Assembly (NCBI GenBank): GCA_021811085.1 | Contig: JAJZPQ010000012.1 | Span: 19,429-83,428 of the forward strand | Direction of reading: 5' to 3' | Source of the DNA: Pseudomonadota bacterium | Lineage (GTDB): Bacteria > Pseudomonadota > Gammaproteobacteria > Burkholderiales > SG8-39 | Length of the DNA stretch: 64,000 nucleotides | Shown here: piece by piece, positions 34,422-43,201 of the stretch | How the letters are laid out: the number at the start of each line of letters is the position of its first letter | Position numbering within the stretch: position 1 is the first letter of the stretch | Notes under the pieces: generated by a model | Told to the model about the DNA's origin: nothing | What the model saw: only the letters and a program-made list of their open reading frames with translations | The model's database searches: none | Made by a program: the position numbers and the translations under genes

Positions 34422-34451
34422 CGGCTTACTGTGCAATCGAATCGGTAGGGT

Positions 34452-34928
34452 TCAGGCCGGCAGCGCGGCAACCTTGCGCGCTGCCGGACGCCGGTCCATC
34501 AGCACGGTCACATTGCCGCCTTTCGCGAGTTGCTCGTTCACGAGGTCCTGCAGCGTGACCGAGTTCAGGTATTCGTACAATTTGTCATTCAGCGTAGCCC
34601 ACAGGTTATGCGTCATGCAGCGCTTGTCTTCCTGGCAGTTTTCCATGCCACCGCATTGGGTCGCGTCCAGCGGCTCATCCACGGCGAGGATGATATCCGC
34701 GACCGATACCTTTTCGGCCGGGCGCGCGAGACAGTAGCCGCCGCCGGGACCGCGCACGCTTTCGACCAGCGCATGCCGGCGCAGCTTGCCGAACAGCTGT
34801 TCCAGGTAGGACAGCGAAATGCTCTGGCGTGCACCGATGCCGGCCAGAGTCACTGGCCCCTGCTGATGGCGCAAAGCCAAGTCCAGCATCGCGGTCACGG
34901 CAAATCGGCCTTTGGTGGTCAGTCGCAT
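34452..34928 (-). CDS. iscR: Rrf2-family Fe-S cluster-responsive regulator IscR
   Basis: A 158-aa protein. It has the winged helix MRLTTKGRFAVTAMLDLALRHQQGPVTL, ISLSYLEQLFGKLRRHALVESVRGPGGGYCLAR. The [2Fe-2S] site has three cysteines in TQCGGMENCQEDKRCMTHNLW, spaced as in E. coli Cys92/98/104, followed by the ligand His. The C-terminus (LQDLVNEQLAKG) is typical. Holo-IscR represses isc-type promoters through type 1 sites. Two such sites lie over its own promoter. IscS and IscU are missing downstream, but the regulator looks intact. Confidence 0.96.
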   Translation of the reverse strand: MRLTTKGRFAVTAMLDLALRHQQGPVTLAGIGARQSISLSYLEQLFGKLRRHALVESVRGPGGGYCLARPAEKVSVADIILAVDEPLDATQCGGMENCQEDKRCMTHNLWATLNDKLYEYLNSVTLQDLVNEQLAKGGNVTVLMDRRPAARKVAALPA

Positions 34929-34944
34929 AATGGTCTCCGGCTTA

Positions 34945-34969
34945 ATACCCGATAAGGTAAGTCAAGTAT
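34945..34969 (-). promoter_or_regulatory. IscR type 1-like site B, iscR promoter
   Basis: Toward iscR the 25 bases start ATACTTGACT and end TATCGGGTAT. They match 20 of 25 positions of the E. coli type 1 consensus, with both outer arms intact. The site starts at the second base of the -10 hexamer. Confidence 0.7.
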
Positions 34970-34994
34970 AGCCAAACTTGACTAAATCGATCAA
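34965..34994 (-). promoter_or_regulatory. iscR promoter
   Basis: Read toward iscR: -35 TTGATC (34994-34989), an 18-base spacer, -10 TATACT (34970-34965). The -10 ends 36 bases before the iscR ATG. Two IscR-like sites overlap it, one over the -35 and one starting inside the -10, which predicts autorepression. Confidence 0.65.
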
Positions 34995-34998
34995 CTAT
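34974..34998 (-). promoter_or_regulatory. IscR type 1-like site A, iscR promoter
   Basis: Toward iscR the 25 bases start ATAGTTGATC and end AGTCAAGTTT; 22 of 25 positions match the type 1 consensus. The site covers the -35 and begins 29 bases upstream of site B. Its edge touches the cysE stop codon. Confidence 0.7.
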
Positions 34999-35756
34999 TA
35001 TTTATCCCCCGCGGCGCGCAGCCTGCCCGGAGCAAAACGCTCGGTGACGGCACGGTCGTCTTCCGCTCGCCCCTTGAGCGCCTCGATGTCTTGCTGCAGT
35101 CGCTCCAGGCGATGGTCTTGCTCCATCGAATGATCGAGCAGGCCCTGCAACGCCTTCGCCAGCGGATCGTCGGCCGCCTTGGCCGTAACGGCGTAGGCCG
35201 AAAAACCCAATTTGGCCGCTTTTTCCTCGCGCGACTTGTCCTGTTCGTCGAGTATGAAGCGCGCCGGGATGCCGACTGCCGAGGCGCCCGGCGGTACGTC
35301 CTTGACCACCACCGCGTTGGAACCGATTTTCGCCCCCTCGCCGACTATGATGGGCCCCAGCACTTTGGCGCCGGCGCCGATGACCACGCGGTTCCTGAGC
35401 GTCGGATGGCGCTTGCCCTTGTTCCAGGAGGTGCCGCCCAGCGTCACACCGTGATAAAGCGTGACGTCGTCTCCGATCTCTGCCGTCTCACCGATCACCA
35501 CACCCATGCCGTGGTCGATGAAAAAGCGCCGGCCTATGGTGGCGCCGGGATGAATCTCGATCCCGGTCAGGAAGCGCCCGATATGCGATACCAGCCGCCC
35601 CAGCCAGCGCAGGTTCCTGTGCCAGAGCCAATTGGCGACGCGGTGTATGCGCAGCGCATGGAAGCCCGGATAGCAGGTCAGGACTTCCCAGGTGGAACGC
35701 GCGGCAGGGTCGCGGTCGAATACGCTGGCGATGTCTTCACGGATGCTGTTGAACAT
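34998..35756 (-). CDS. cysE: Serine O-acetyltransferase
   Basis: A 252-aa protein from ATG 35756 (the track start at 35825 is upstream of the family N-terminus). It starts [39 protein letters not shown], then left-handed beta-helix repeats: [44 protein letters not shown] and [33 protein letters not shown]. It makes O-acetylserine, the carbon acceptor for cysteine synthesis. A gene order of cysE before iscR is known in other betaproteobacteria and soil bacteria. Here an IscR-like site covers its promoter, suggesting that cysteine supply is tied to cluster demand. Confidence 0.95.
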   Translation of the reverse strand: MFNSIREDIASVFDRDPAARSTWEVLTCYPGFHALRIHRVANWLWHRNLRWLGRLVSHIGRFLTGIEIHPGATIGRRFFIDHGMGVVIGETAEIGDDVTLYHGVTLGGTSWNKGKRHPTLRNRVVIGAGAKVLGPIIVGEGAKIGSNAVVVKDVPPGASAVGIPARFILDEQDKSREEKAAKLGFSAYAVTAKAADDPLAKALQGLLDHSMEQDHRLERLQQDIEALKGRAEDDRAVTERFAPGRLRAAGDK

Positions 35757-35891
35757 AAGCGTGCCTGGGAACCCCCAGTCTCCTGTTCGATTGAGCTCGG
35801 ATACGATGTTAATCTGTTTTATCAACTATCAACTTCAACGTACTGTTTTAAAATAAAACAGTTCAACCTAATCGCTGCGCTCACATGATAC

Positions 35892-35920
35892 ATTTTACTA
35901 ATCCCTAGTTTTTTAGTCAA
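35892..35920 (-). promoter_or_regulatory. cysE promoter
   Basis: Read toward cysE: -35 TTGACT (35920-35915), a 17-base spacer, -10 TAAAAT (35897-35892). The -35 overlaps the trmJ stop. The leader to the cysE ATG is about 130 bases and AT rich, with a TGTTTTA...TAAAACA inverted repeat near 35845-35861. Confidence 0.6.
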
Positions 35921-35924
35921 GTAT
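35900..35924 (-). promoter_or_regulatory. IscR type 1-like site over the cysE promoter
   Basis: Toward cysE the 25 bases start ATACTTGACTAAAA (14 of 14 consensus positions) and end CTAGGGATT, for 20 of 25 overall. The site begins 4 bases upstream of the -35, the same register as in the suf promoter. No second site lies 28 bases downstream. Confidence 0.6.
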
Positions 35925-36639
35925 TTTTGTCGAACGAATTCAGCATACCGCGCAGGATGTTCACCTCTTCCTGTTCCAGCCGCGTGCGGCCGAACAGCCG
36001 GCGCAGACGCGGCATCAGACGCTTGGGATTGGCCGGGTCGAGAAAACCGCTCGCGAGCAGGCTTTGCTCCAGATGGATATACAGATTCTCCACGTCTTCA
36101 TGCCTAGCCGGCGCCGCTTCGGCCGCGGGCAGTGGCTGCCCGGCCAGCGCCGCCACACGCGCCTCGTAGGCCAGGACTTGCACCGCTGCGGCCAGATTGA
36201 GCGAGGAATAGCCCGGCTCGGCGGGGATGTGCGCAGCCGCGCTGCATTGCAGTATCTCCTCATTGGTCAGGCCGGACATTTCGGTGCCGAACACCAGGGC
36301 GACCTCGCCCGCCTGCGCCGCTGCGACCAGGCTATGCGCCGCGCTGCGCGCATCGGCCGATACGTAGGCGAGTTCGCGCCGGCGCGCGCTCACCGCCAGC
36401 GCATACACCGTGCCCTGCAAGGCTTCGCTGAGACTCGCGCACACGCGGGCACGATGCAGCACGTCCACCGCCCCGCTCGCCCTCGCCTCGGCCTCGGCAT
36501 CTATCGGCTTTTTCGGACTGACCAGGTAGAGCGAGCAAAGGCCCATGGTTTTCATCGCGCGCGCCGCCGCGCCTATGTTGCCCGGGTGCGTCGTGCGCGA
36601 CAACACCACACGAATTCGCGACAGCAGCTCTGCGCTCAT
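35917..36639 (-). CDS. trmJ: tRNA (cytidine/uridine-2'-O-)-methyltransferase TrmJ
   Basis: A 240-aa SPOUT methyltransferase: SRIRVVLSRTTHPGNIGAAARAMKTMGLCSLYLVSPK, the FGTEMSGLTNEEILQCSAAAHIPAEPGYSSLNLAAAVQVLAYE trefoil-knot region, and the C-terminal extension HEDVENLYIHLEQSLLASGFLDPANPKRLMPRLRRLF that marks TrmJ. It methylates ribose at position 32 in several tRNAs. In E. coli trmJ (formerly yfhQ) lies next to suhB and iscR; the same order suhB-trmJ-cysE-iscR is seen here with cysE inserted. Confidence 0.95.
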   Translation of the reverse strand: MSAELLSRIRVVLSRTTHPGNIGAAARAMKTMGLCSLYLVSPKKPIDAEAEARASGAVDVLHRARVCASLSEALQGTVYALAVSARRRELAYVSADARSAAHSLVAAAQAGEVALVFGTEMSGLTNEEILQCSAAAHIPAEPGYSSLNLAAAVQVLAYEARVAALAGQPLPAAEAAPARHEDVENLYIHLEQSLLASGFLDPANPKRLMPRLRRLFGRTRLEQEEVNILRGMLNSFDKNT

Positions 36640-36689
36640 ATTAAAATCGGACCTTGCGCGCAGGCCGCGAACCTAAGACCCCACATCAC

Positions 36690-37475
36690 ATGCATCCCAT
36701 GCTCAATATCGCGGTGAAAGCCGCGCGGCGCGCCGGCGCCATCATTAACCGCGCCGCGCAGGACCTGGACGCCCTGACTGTTTCGACCAAGCGCCACAAT
36801 GATTTCGTCACCGAAGTCGACCAGGCGGCGGAACAGGCGGTAATCCAGGTGCTGTTGAAAGCGTTTCCGGACCACGCGATTCTAGCAGAGGAGTCCGGCG
36901 CGCAAGGCAAGTCGGACTATGTCTGGATCATAGACCCGCTGGACGGCACCACCAATTTCATACACGGTTTCCCCCAGTATTGCGTTTCGATCGGGCTGCA
37001 GCACAAGGGCATCTTGACCCAGGCCGTGATCTACGACCCCGGGCGCAACGAACTTTTCACCGCCACGCGCGGCCACGGCGCCTACCTCAACGACCGGCGC
37101 ATGCGCGTCTCCAAGCGCGCGCAGCTCGACGATGCGCTGATCGGCACCGGCTATCCTTTCCGCGAGATGGCGCACATCGACGCGTACCTGCCCGCATTGC
37201 GCAAGATCATGGGGCAGACCGCGGGCGTGCGCCGCGCCGGCGCCGCCGCGCTCGATCTAGCCTATGTCGCCGCCGGCCGGCTGGACGGTTTCTGGGAAAT
37301 GGGGCTCGCCCCCTGGGACATGGCCGCCGGCTGCCTGTTGATCCTGGAAGCGGGCGGCCTGGTGAGCGATTTCAACGGCGACAGCAATTACCTCGACAGC
37401 GGCAACGTCGTCACCGGCACGCCCAAAGTGTTTGCGCCGCTGTTGCAGATCATCTCCGCGCAGCATAAGCAATAA
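36690..37475 (+). CDS. suhB: Inositol-1-monophosphatase SuhB
   Basis: A 261-aa enzyme from ATG 36690. Metal-site motifs: [47 protein letters not shown], and [15 protein letters not shown]. The E. coli homologue hydrolyses inositol phosphates and also works in rRNA antitermination. Divergent from trmJ with a 50-base gap and followed after 7 bases by a TPR glycosyltransferase gene. Confidence 0.95.
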   Translation: MHPMLNIAVKAARRAGAIINRAAQDLDALTVSTKRHNDFVTEVDQAAEQAVIQVLLKAFPDHAILAEESGAQGKSDYVWIIDPLDGTTNFIHGFPQYCVSIGLQHKGILTQAVIYDPGRNELFTATRGHGAYLNDRRMRVSKRAQLDDALIGTGYPFREMAHIDAYLPALRKIMGQTAGVRRAGAAALDLAYVAAGRLDGFWEMGLAPWDMAAGCLLILEAGGLVSDFNGDSNYLDSGNVVTGTPKVFAPLLQIISAQHKQ

Positions 37476-37482
37476 GGGTCCC

Positions 37483-39510
37483 ATGCAATTGTTGCGCTCG
37501 CTGCAGACGTGGTTAGGCGACAGCGCCGCGGAGCTGGAGGCGGCGATCAGGCTGCACGAAAGCGGTGATCTTGCCGGTGCCGAGCAGCGCTATCGCACGA
37601 TCCTGCGCTCCGACGCACGCGATGCCGATGCCACGCACCTGCTCGGCCTTATCGCGCACCAGCGCGGCGAGCATGCGCAGGCGGTCGCCCAAATCAATGC
37701 GGCCATCGCGCTAAAAGGCGACAAAGCCATCTACCACTTCAATCTGGGCAATGCGCTGGCTGCGCTCGATCGGCCGCAGGAGGCGGCAGAAAGCTTTCGC
37801 GCGGCGCTCAAACTGGATCCGGCCCACATTGCCGCCCGCAGCAATCTCGCCCACGCGCTCACGCAGGCGGGCCGCCACGCCGAAGCCGCGGCTGAATTGC
37901 GCCGGCTGCTGGAACTGCAGCCTACGGCCGCGGTGCGCAACGCGCTCGCAAGCGCGCTGATCCGCTGCGCCGACGCCGATCCGGCCGCGGCAGAGCGTTA
38001 CGATGAGGCCGCCGCCTTGCTGCGCGAGGCGTGGCAGGAAGCAGACGATCCGGACGAGGCCAGGCTCGCACTCGCCTACTGCCTGCAGCAGCGCAAGCAC
38101 TGGACCGAGGCTGCGGGGCACTATGAGGCGGTGCTGGCGCTCAAACCGGCTATACCGGGCGCGCACAACAACCTCGCGAACTGCTACAACCAGCTTGGGC
38201 GCATGGCCGAAGCGATACTGCACTACCGCGAAACTTACCGGCTGGCGCCGGATTTTCCCGCGGCGCTCGCGAGCGTGCTCGCCTGCCTCAACTACGACCC
38301 GGAGTGTACGCCCGAACAATCGGCGGCCGAGCACCGGCGCTGGGCCGAACGGGTGGCGGCGGTGCATTACCCAAGACCTATGCGCTTCGAGCGCAACCGC
38401 GCGCCGCAAAGGCCCCTGCGCGTAGGCTACGTTTCGCCAGATCTGCGCCGCCATCCGGTAAGCGCGATTTTCGAACCCATATTGGCGGCGCATGAGCGCA
38501 GCCGCATCGAGTCGAGCTGTTACTACAATTTTGCCGGCGAGGACGTCGTCACCCTGCGCCTCAAGTCGCTCGCGGGACGCTGGCGCAATATCGTGAGCAT
38601 GGACGACGACGCGCTGTGCGCACAGATACGCGCCGATGGTATCGACATCCTGGTCGATCTGGCCGGCCACACCACGCACAATCGCCTGCTCGCCTTCGCC
38701 AGAAAACCGGCGCCGATCCAGGTGAGCTGGCTGGGCTATTTCAACACCACCGGCCTCGCCACCATGGATTATTTCCTCAGCGATCCCTGGTCCTCGCCCG
38801 CGGGGCAGGAGCGCTATTACGTAGAGCGCCTGCTGCGCCTGCCGCACACGCGCTTTTGCTATCTGCCGCCGGAATACATGCCCGCGGTCGGCCCGCTGCC
38901 CGCGCACAGACTGGGGCAGGTGACTTTCGGCTGCCTCAACAATCTCGCCAAGCTCAACGACAAAGTGCTGGCGCTGTGGAGCGAGGTGCTGCGCGCCGTC
39001 CCGCATTCCAGGCTGCTGGTGCAAGCGGCAGCGCTGGACGACGCGCCCAACCGCGCGCGCTTTGGCGAGTTGTGCGCGCGTCACGGCATCGCACCTTCGC
39101 GACTGGAATTGCGCGGCTTCGTCCCAGTCGACCAAGCCCCGGCGAGCTACGCCGAAATCGATATCGCGCTGGATCCCTTCCCCTTTTGCGGCGGCATGAC
39201 CAGTCTGGAAGCCTTATGGCTGGGCGTGCCGGTGATCACCCTCGCAGGCGAGACCGTCGCCAGCCGCCAGAGCGCGAGCATGCTGATGAATCTGGGCCTG
39301 CCCGAACTGATCGCCCAAGATGGCGCAGAGTACGTGAGCGCCGCGGCGCAACTCGCGCTGGACCTGCCGCGTCTGGCGGGACTGCGCGCGGAGCTGCGCC
39401 AGCGCTACGCTGCGTCGCCGCTGATGGACTACCCGGGTTTCGCGCGCGCGCTTGAAGCGGCTTACAGAAACATGTGGCTCGATTGGATTGCACAGGACGC
39501 CGCACCATAG
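37483..39510 (+). CDS. GT41 (OGT/SPINDLY-like) TPR glycosyltransferase
   Basis: A 675-aa protein from ATG 37483. Residues 15-290 form about seven TPR repeats (GDLAGAEQRYRTILRSDA, KAIYHFNLGNALAALDRPQEAAESFRAAL, NNLANCYNQLGRMAEAILHYRET). Residues 310-660 form the O-GlcNAc-transferase catalytic region: RPLRVGYVSPDLRRHPVSAIFEPIL, DGIDILVDLAGHTTHNRLLAFARKPAPIQVSWLGYFNTTGL, MDYFLSDPWSSPAGQERYY, LDPFPFCGGMTSLEALWLGVPVITLAG. Bacterial members modify proteins such as flagellin or adhesins, but no such partner is visible. It lies 7 bases after suhB; its stop codon lies inside the first IscR-like site of the suf promoter. Confidence 0.9.
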   Translation: MQLLRSLQTWLGDSAAELEAAIRLHESGDLAGAEQRYRTILRSDARDADATHLLGLIAHQRGEHAQAVAQINAAIALKGDKAIYHFNLGNALAALDRPQEAAESFRAALKLDPAHIAARSNLAHALTQAGRHAEAAAELRRLLELQPTAAVRNALASALIRCADADPAAAERYDEAAALLREAWQEADDPDEARLALAYCLQQRKHWTEAAGHYEAVLALKPAIPGAHNNLANCYNQLGRMAEAILHYRETYRLAPDFPAALASVLACLNYDPECTPEQSAAEHRRWAERVAAVHYPRPMRFERNRAPQRPLRVGYVSPDLRRHPVSAIFEPILAAHERSRIESSCYYNFAGEDVVTLRLKSLAGRWRNIVSMDDDALCAQIRADGIDILVDLAGHTTHNRLLAFARKPAPIQVSWLGYFNTTGLATMDYFLSDPWSSPAGQERYYVERLLRLPHTRFCYLPPEYMPAVGPLPAHRLGQVTFGCLNNLAKLNDKVLALWSEVLRAVPHSRLLVQAAALDDAPNRARFGELCARHGIAPSRLELRGFVPVDQAPASYAEIDIALDPFPFCGGMTSLEALWLGVPVITLAGETVASRQSASMLMNLGLPELIAQDGAEYVSAAAQLALDLPRLAGLRAELRQRYAASPLMDYPGFARALEAAYRNMWLDWIAQDAAP

Positions 39511-39531
39511 TTGACTGATTCGGTCGGGTAT
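39507..39531 (+). promoter_or_regulatory. IscR type 1-like site 1, suf promoter
   Basis: The 25 bases start ATAGTTGACTG and end GGTCGGGTAT. They match 24 of 25 positions of the E. coli type 1 consensus, the best of five sites in the window. The site covers the -35 and spacer of the suf promoter, so holo-IscR binding should block transcription. Confidence 0.82.
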
Positions 39532-39539
39532 TGTATAGT
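39511..39539 (+). promoter_or_regulatory. suf operon promoter
   Basis: -35 TTGACT (39511-39516), a 17-base spacer, -10 TATAGT (39534-39539). It starts right at the end of the glycosyltransferase gene and lies about 150 bases before sufB. The leader is AT rich. Two IscR-like sites cover it. Confidence 0.75.
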
Positions 39540-39559
39540 TGATCAAATTACTCGTGTAT
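39535..39559 (+). promoter_or_regulatory. IscR type 1-like site 2, suf promoter
   Basis: The 25 bases start ATAGTTGATCAAA and end CTCGTGTAT; 21 of 25 positions match. The site begins at the second base of the -10 and 28 bases after site 1, the same layout as at the iscR promoter. Confidence 0.65.
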
Positions 39560-39690
39560 TCCTTGAACAATGCTTAGCCATCTGATATTTAATGAGTTTT
39601 TGATATGGAATCGGCCTTCGGAACAGTAGTAGCCGTGTCGGCTGGGCATTTCCCGGCCGCAGGATGCACAATCATGCTTGTGGAAGCGCG

Positions 39691-41127
39691 ATGAGCACAA
39701 CACTGCAAAATCTGGTCAACCAGCCCTACCCCCACGGTTTCGTCACCGATATCGAATCCGATGTCGCGCCCAAGGGGCTGAGCGAGGACACGATCCGGCT
39801 GATTTCGGCGAAAAAGAACGAGCCCGAGTGGCTGCTTGAATTCAGGCTCCATGCCTACCGCCAATGGCTCAAGATGGAAGAGCCGCAATGGCCCAACGTG
39901 AAGTACCCGAAAATCGACTTCCAGGCGATCAGCTATTACTCGGCGCCCAAGCCGAAGAAGGCGCTCGCCAGCATGGACGAGATCGATCCCGAATTGCTGC
40001 GCACGTTCGAGAAGCTCGGCGTGCCGATGAACGAGCGTGCGAAGCTCGCCGGCGTCGCGGTCGACGTGATTTTCGACAGTGTATCGGTCGCGACCACCTA
40101 CAAGGCGAAGCTGGCGGAGGTCGGCATCATCTTCTGTTCGATCTCGGAGGCGGTGCACCAGCATCCCGAACTCGTGCGCCAGTACCTCGGCAGCGTGGTG
40201 CCGGTCGGCGACAATTACTACGCCGCGCTCAACTCGGCAGTATTCACCGACGGCTCGTTCTGTTTCATTCCCAAGGGCGTCAAATGCCCGATGGACTTGT
40301 CGACTTATTTCCGCATCAATACCCAGGAATCGGGCCAGTTTGAGCGCACGCTGATCGTGGCCGAGGCGGGCGCGTCGGTGTCCTATCTCGAAGGCTGCAC
40401 CGCGCCCAAGTTCGACACCAACCAGTTGCATGCCGCGGTGGTGGAACTGGTCGCGCTCGATGACGCCGACATCAAGTATTCCACGGTGCAGAACTGGTAC
40501 GCGGGCGACGAGAACGGCCTGGGCGGCATATTCAACTTCGTCACCAAGCGCGGCCTGTGCAAGGGCGTGAATTCGCGCATCTCCTGGACCCAGGTCGAAA
40601 CCGGCTCGGCGATCACCTGGAAATATCCAAGCTGCATTCTGCGCGGCGAGAACTCAATCGGCGAATTCTATTCGGTGGCGCTCACCAATCATCACCAGCA
40701 GGCCGACACCGGCACCAAGATGGTCCATCTGGGCAAGAACACGCGCAGCACCATCGTCAGCAAGGGCATCTCGGCCGGACATTCGAATAACAGCTACCGC
40801 GGCCTCGTGCGCATCGCGCCCACCGCCGCCGGCGCGCGCAATTATTCGCAGTGCGATTCGATGCTGATCGGCGAGCACTGCGGCGCCAACACCTTTCCCT
40901 ATATCCAGGTGAACAACCCCAGCGCCAAGGTCGAGCACGAAGCCTCGACCTCGAAGATCGGCGAGGATCAGCTGTTCTATTTCGCCCAGCGCGGCATCGG
41001 CGCCGAGGAGGCGGTGTCGATGATCATCAACGGGTTCTGCAAGGACGTGTTTCAACAATTGCCGATGGAGTTCGCGGTCGAGGCGACCAAGCTGCTCGGC
41101 CTCAAGCTCGAAGGAAGCGTAGGATGA
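39691..41127 (+). CDS. sufB: Fe-S cluster scaffold component SufB
   Basis: A 478-aa protein from ATG 39691 (GGAAG upstream). Family blocks: [85 protein letters not shown]-type segment (here [22 protein letters not shown]), [11 protein letters not shown], and the C-terminal [33 protein letters not shown] with the Cys used with SufD His as the cluster site. First gene of sufBCDSU-nfu. It is a soluble component of the SufBC2D complex. It overlaps sufC by 4 bases. Confidence 0.97.
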   Translation: MSTTLQNLVNQPYPHGFVTDIESDVAPKGLSEDTIRLISAKKNEPEWLLEFRLHAYRQWLKMEEPQWPNVKYPKIDFQAISYYSAPKPKKALASMDEIDPELLRTFEKLGVPMNERAKLAGVAVDVIFDSVSVATTYKAKLAEVGIIFCSISEAVHQHPELVRQYLGSVVPVGDNYYAALNSAVFTDGSFCFIPKGVKCPMDLSTYFRINTQESGQFERTLIVAEAGASVSYLEGCTAPKFDTNQLHAAVVELVALDDADIKYSTVQNWYAGDENGLGGIFNFVTKRGLCKGVNSRISWTQVETGSAITWKYPSCILRGENSIGEFYSVALTNHHQQADTGTKMVHLGKNTRSTIVSKGISAGHSNNSYRGLVRIAPTAAGARNYSQCDSMLIGEHCGANTFPYIQVNNPSAKVEHEASTSKIGEDQLFYFAQRGIGAEEAVSMIINGFCKDVFQQLPMEFAVEATKLLGLKLEGSVG

Positions 41128-41918
41128 TCTATCAGGACAGCAAGACTCTGCTCGCGGTGCGCGATTTGCACGCGAGCGTCAACGGCACCGAAATCCTCAA
41201 GGGCATGGAACTCACGGTCCGGAGCGGCGAGGTGCACGCGATCATGGGGCCAAACGGCTCGGGCAAGAGCACGTTCGCCAAGGTGCTGGCCGGCCATCCG
41301 GCCTACGTCGTCACCGGCGGCGAGGTCGAGTTCGACGGCCGCAGCCTGTTCGAACTCGCGCCCGAGGCGCGCGCGCGCGCAGGCGTGTTCCTCGGCTTCC
41401 AGTACCCGATCGAGATCCCCGGTGTGGCCAACAGCCAGTTCCTGCGGCTCGCCTACAACACGGTGCAGGCCGAGCGCGGCAAGGACGAGCTCGATCCGCT
41501 CGAATTCGACGATTTCGTACGCGAGAAAATGAAACTGCTCGAAATGAATCCGGACTTCCTCGGCCGCAGCGTCAATGAAGGCTTTTCCGGCGGCGAGAAA
41601 AAGCGCAACGAGATCCTGCAGATGGCACTGCTCGAGCCCAAGCTTGCAATCCTCGACGAAACCGATTCCGGTCTGGACATCGACGCGCTCAGGATCGTCG
41701 CCGGCGGCGTCAATCAGCTTTCCAACAAGGACAATGCGATCGTGCTGGTCACGCACTACCAGCGCCTGCTCAATTACATCGCGCCGGACTACGTGCACGT
41801 GATGGAAGCGGGCCGCATCATCAAGACCGGCGGCAAGGAACTCGCGCTCGAACTCGAAGCCCGCGGCTACGACTGGGTCGGCGCCGAAGCCGAGGCGAAC
41901 GCCCGCGCCAGCGCATGA
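41124..41918 (+). CDS. sufC: SUF system ATPase SufC
   Basis: A 264-aa ABC-type ATPase from ATG 41124. Walker A is [18 protein letters not shown], then [20 protein letters not shown] (typical SufC), signature [23 protein letters not shown], Walker [20 protein letters not shown], and the H-loop in [13 protein letters not shown]. It drives conformational change of SufBC2D rather than transport. It is coupled by ATGA overlaps to sufB and sufD. Confidence 0.97.
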   Translation: MIYQDSKTLLAVRDLHASVNGTEILKGMELTVRSGEVHAIMGPNGSGKSTFAKVLAGHPAYVVTGGEVEFDGRSLFELAPEARARAGVFLGFQYPIEIPGVANSQFLRLAYNTVQAERGKDELDPLEFDDFVREKMKLLEMNPDFLGRSVNEGFSGGEKKRNEILQMALLEPKLAILDETDSGLDIDALRIVAGGVNQLSNKDNAIVLVTHYQRLLNYIAPDYVHVMEAGRIIKTGGKELALELEARGYDWVGAEAEANARASA

Positions 41919-43201
41919 ATACCGCCACCGGCTATTTAGACGGCCTGCTGCAAGGGCAGCCGCCCGCGAGCGCGCTCTCCTGGCTGAACCAGCTGCGAGC
42001 GAACGCGGTCGATCGGGTCGCCGCGCTGACCGTGCCGACCACGCGCGACGAGGACTGGCGCTTCACCGACATCTCGCCGCTGACCAAGTTTAGTTTCCAG
42101 CCGGCGCAGGAGGCGCAGCCGCTCGCGCCGGCCGCAATCGAACCATGGGCAATCGGCGAAGCCGCAGCGCGGCTGGTGTTCGTCGACGGCATCTACGCAC
42201 CCCAGCATTCGTTCAACCGCAGCGGCATCGCGGTAGAAAATCTTGGCGCAGGGTTCACCAGCCACGCCGCGGCAGTGCAGGCGCAGCTCGGGCGCCTCGC
42301 TGCATTCGAGCGCAACGCTTTCGCCGCGCTCAATACCGCCTTCCTCCACGACGGGGCGCTGATCGTCGTGCCGCGCGAACTGGCGCTGGCGGCACCGGTG
42401 CACCTGCTGTTCATCGCGACGCGCAAGCACGCGGCGAGCTACCCGCGCTGTCTGATCGTTGCGGAACCCGGCAGCAAGCTCACGCTGGTCGAGGATTACG
42501 TCGCGCTGCAGGACGAAGCCTATTTCACCAACGCGGTGACCGAAATTGCGCTGGGCGCCAATGCGCAGGTGCAGCATGTGCGCGTGCAGCGCGACGGCGC
42601 CGAGGCCTTCCATATCGCGAACTGCGCGGTGTCGCTGGCGCGATCGAGCCGCTATCATGCGGTCAGCGTCGCGCTGGGCGCGCGCATCTCGCGCCACAAC
42701 CTCGGCGTGCTGCTCGCGGCCGAAGGCGCCGAGTGCAGCATCGACGGACTCGCGCTGATCGGCGGCCGGCAATTGGCCGATACGCATACGCTGATCGACC
42801 ATGCCCTGCCCCAATGTTCGAGCCGCCAGCTGCATAAATGCATCGTCGACGGCGCGGCGCATGCCGTGTTCAACGGCAACATCATGGTGCGCGCCGGGGC
42901 GCAGCGCACCGATTCCGCGCAATCGAGCCGCAACCTGCTCCTCAGCGGCAAAGCGCGCGTGGACACCAAACCGCAGCTGGAGATCTTCGCCGACGACGTG
43001 AAATGCGCGCACGGCGCGACCGTGGGCCAGCTCGACGTGGACGAAGTGTTCTATCTCAAAAGCCGCGGCCTGTCAGAGACCGCGGCGCGCAATCTGCTCA
43101 CCTACGCCTTCGGCGCCGAAGTCATCGAACGCATCCCCGTGGCCTCGCTTCGGCAGCGCCTGGAAGCCTCGGTGCTGGCGCAGACGGAGCAGCGGCCGTG
43201 A
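41915..43201 (+). CDS. sufD: Fe-S cluster assembly protein SufD
   Basis: A 428-aa protein. The N-terminal helical part ([28 protein letters not shown]) is followed by the beta-helix core: [73 protein letters not shown], and [33 protein letters not shown], which contains the conserved Cys-x-His. It pairs with SufB. The stop overlaps the GTG start of sufS. Confidence 0.95.
   Translation: MNTATGYLDGLLQGQPPASALSWLNQLRANAVDRVAALTVPTTRDEDWRFTDISPLTKFSFQPAQEAQPLAPAAIEPWAIGEAAARLVFVDGIYAPQHSFNRSGIAVENLGAGFTSHAAAVQAQLGRLAAFERNAFAALNTAFLHDGALIVVPRELALAAPVHLLFIATRKHAASYPRCLIVAEPGSKLTLVEDYVALQDEAYFTNAVTEIALGANAQVQHVRVQRDGAEAFHIANCAVSLARSSRYHAVSVALGARISRHNLGVLLAAEGAECSIDGLALIGGRQLADTHTLIDHALPQCSSRQLHKCIVDGAAHAVFNGNIMVRAGAQRTDSAQSSRNLLLSGKARVDTKPQLEIFADDVKCAHGATVGQLDVDEVFYLKSRGLSETAARNLLTYAFGAEVIERIPVASLRQRLEASVLAQTEQRP

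Noticed and set aside
34239-34436. 65-codon ORF starting MHSKPMKLPIC as a new small protein
   Set aside because: The first part is the iscS N-terminus and the rest is iscU read in the wrong frame. It is a deletion by-product.
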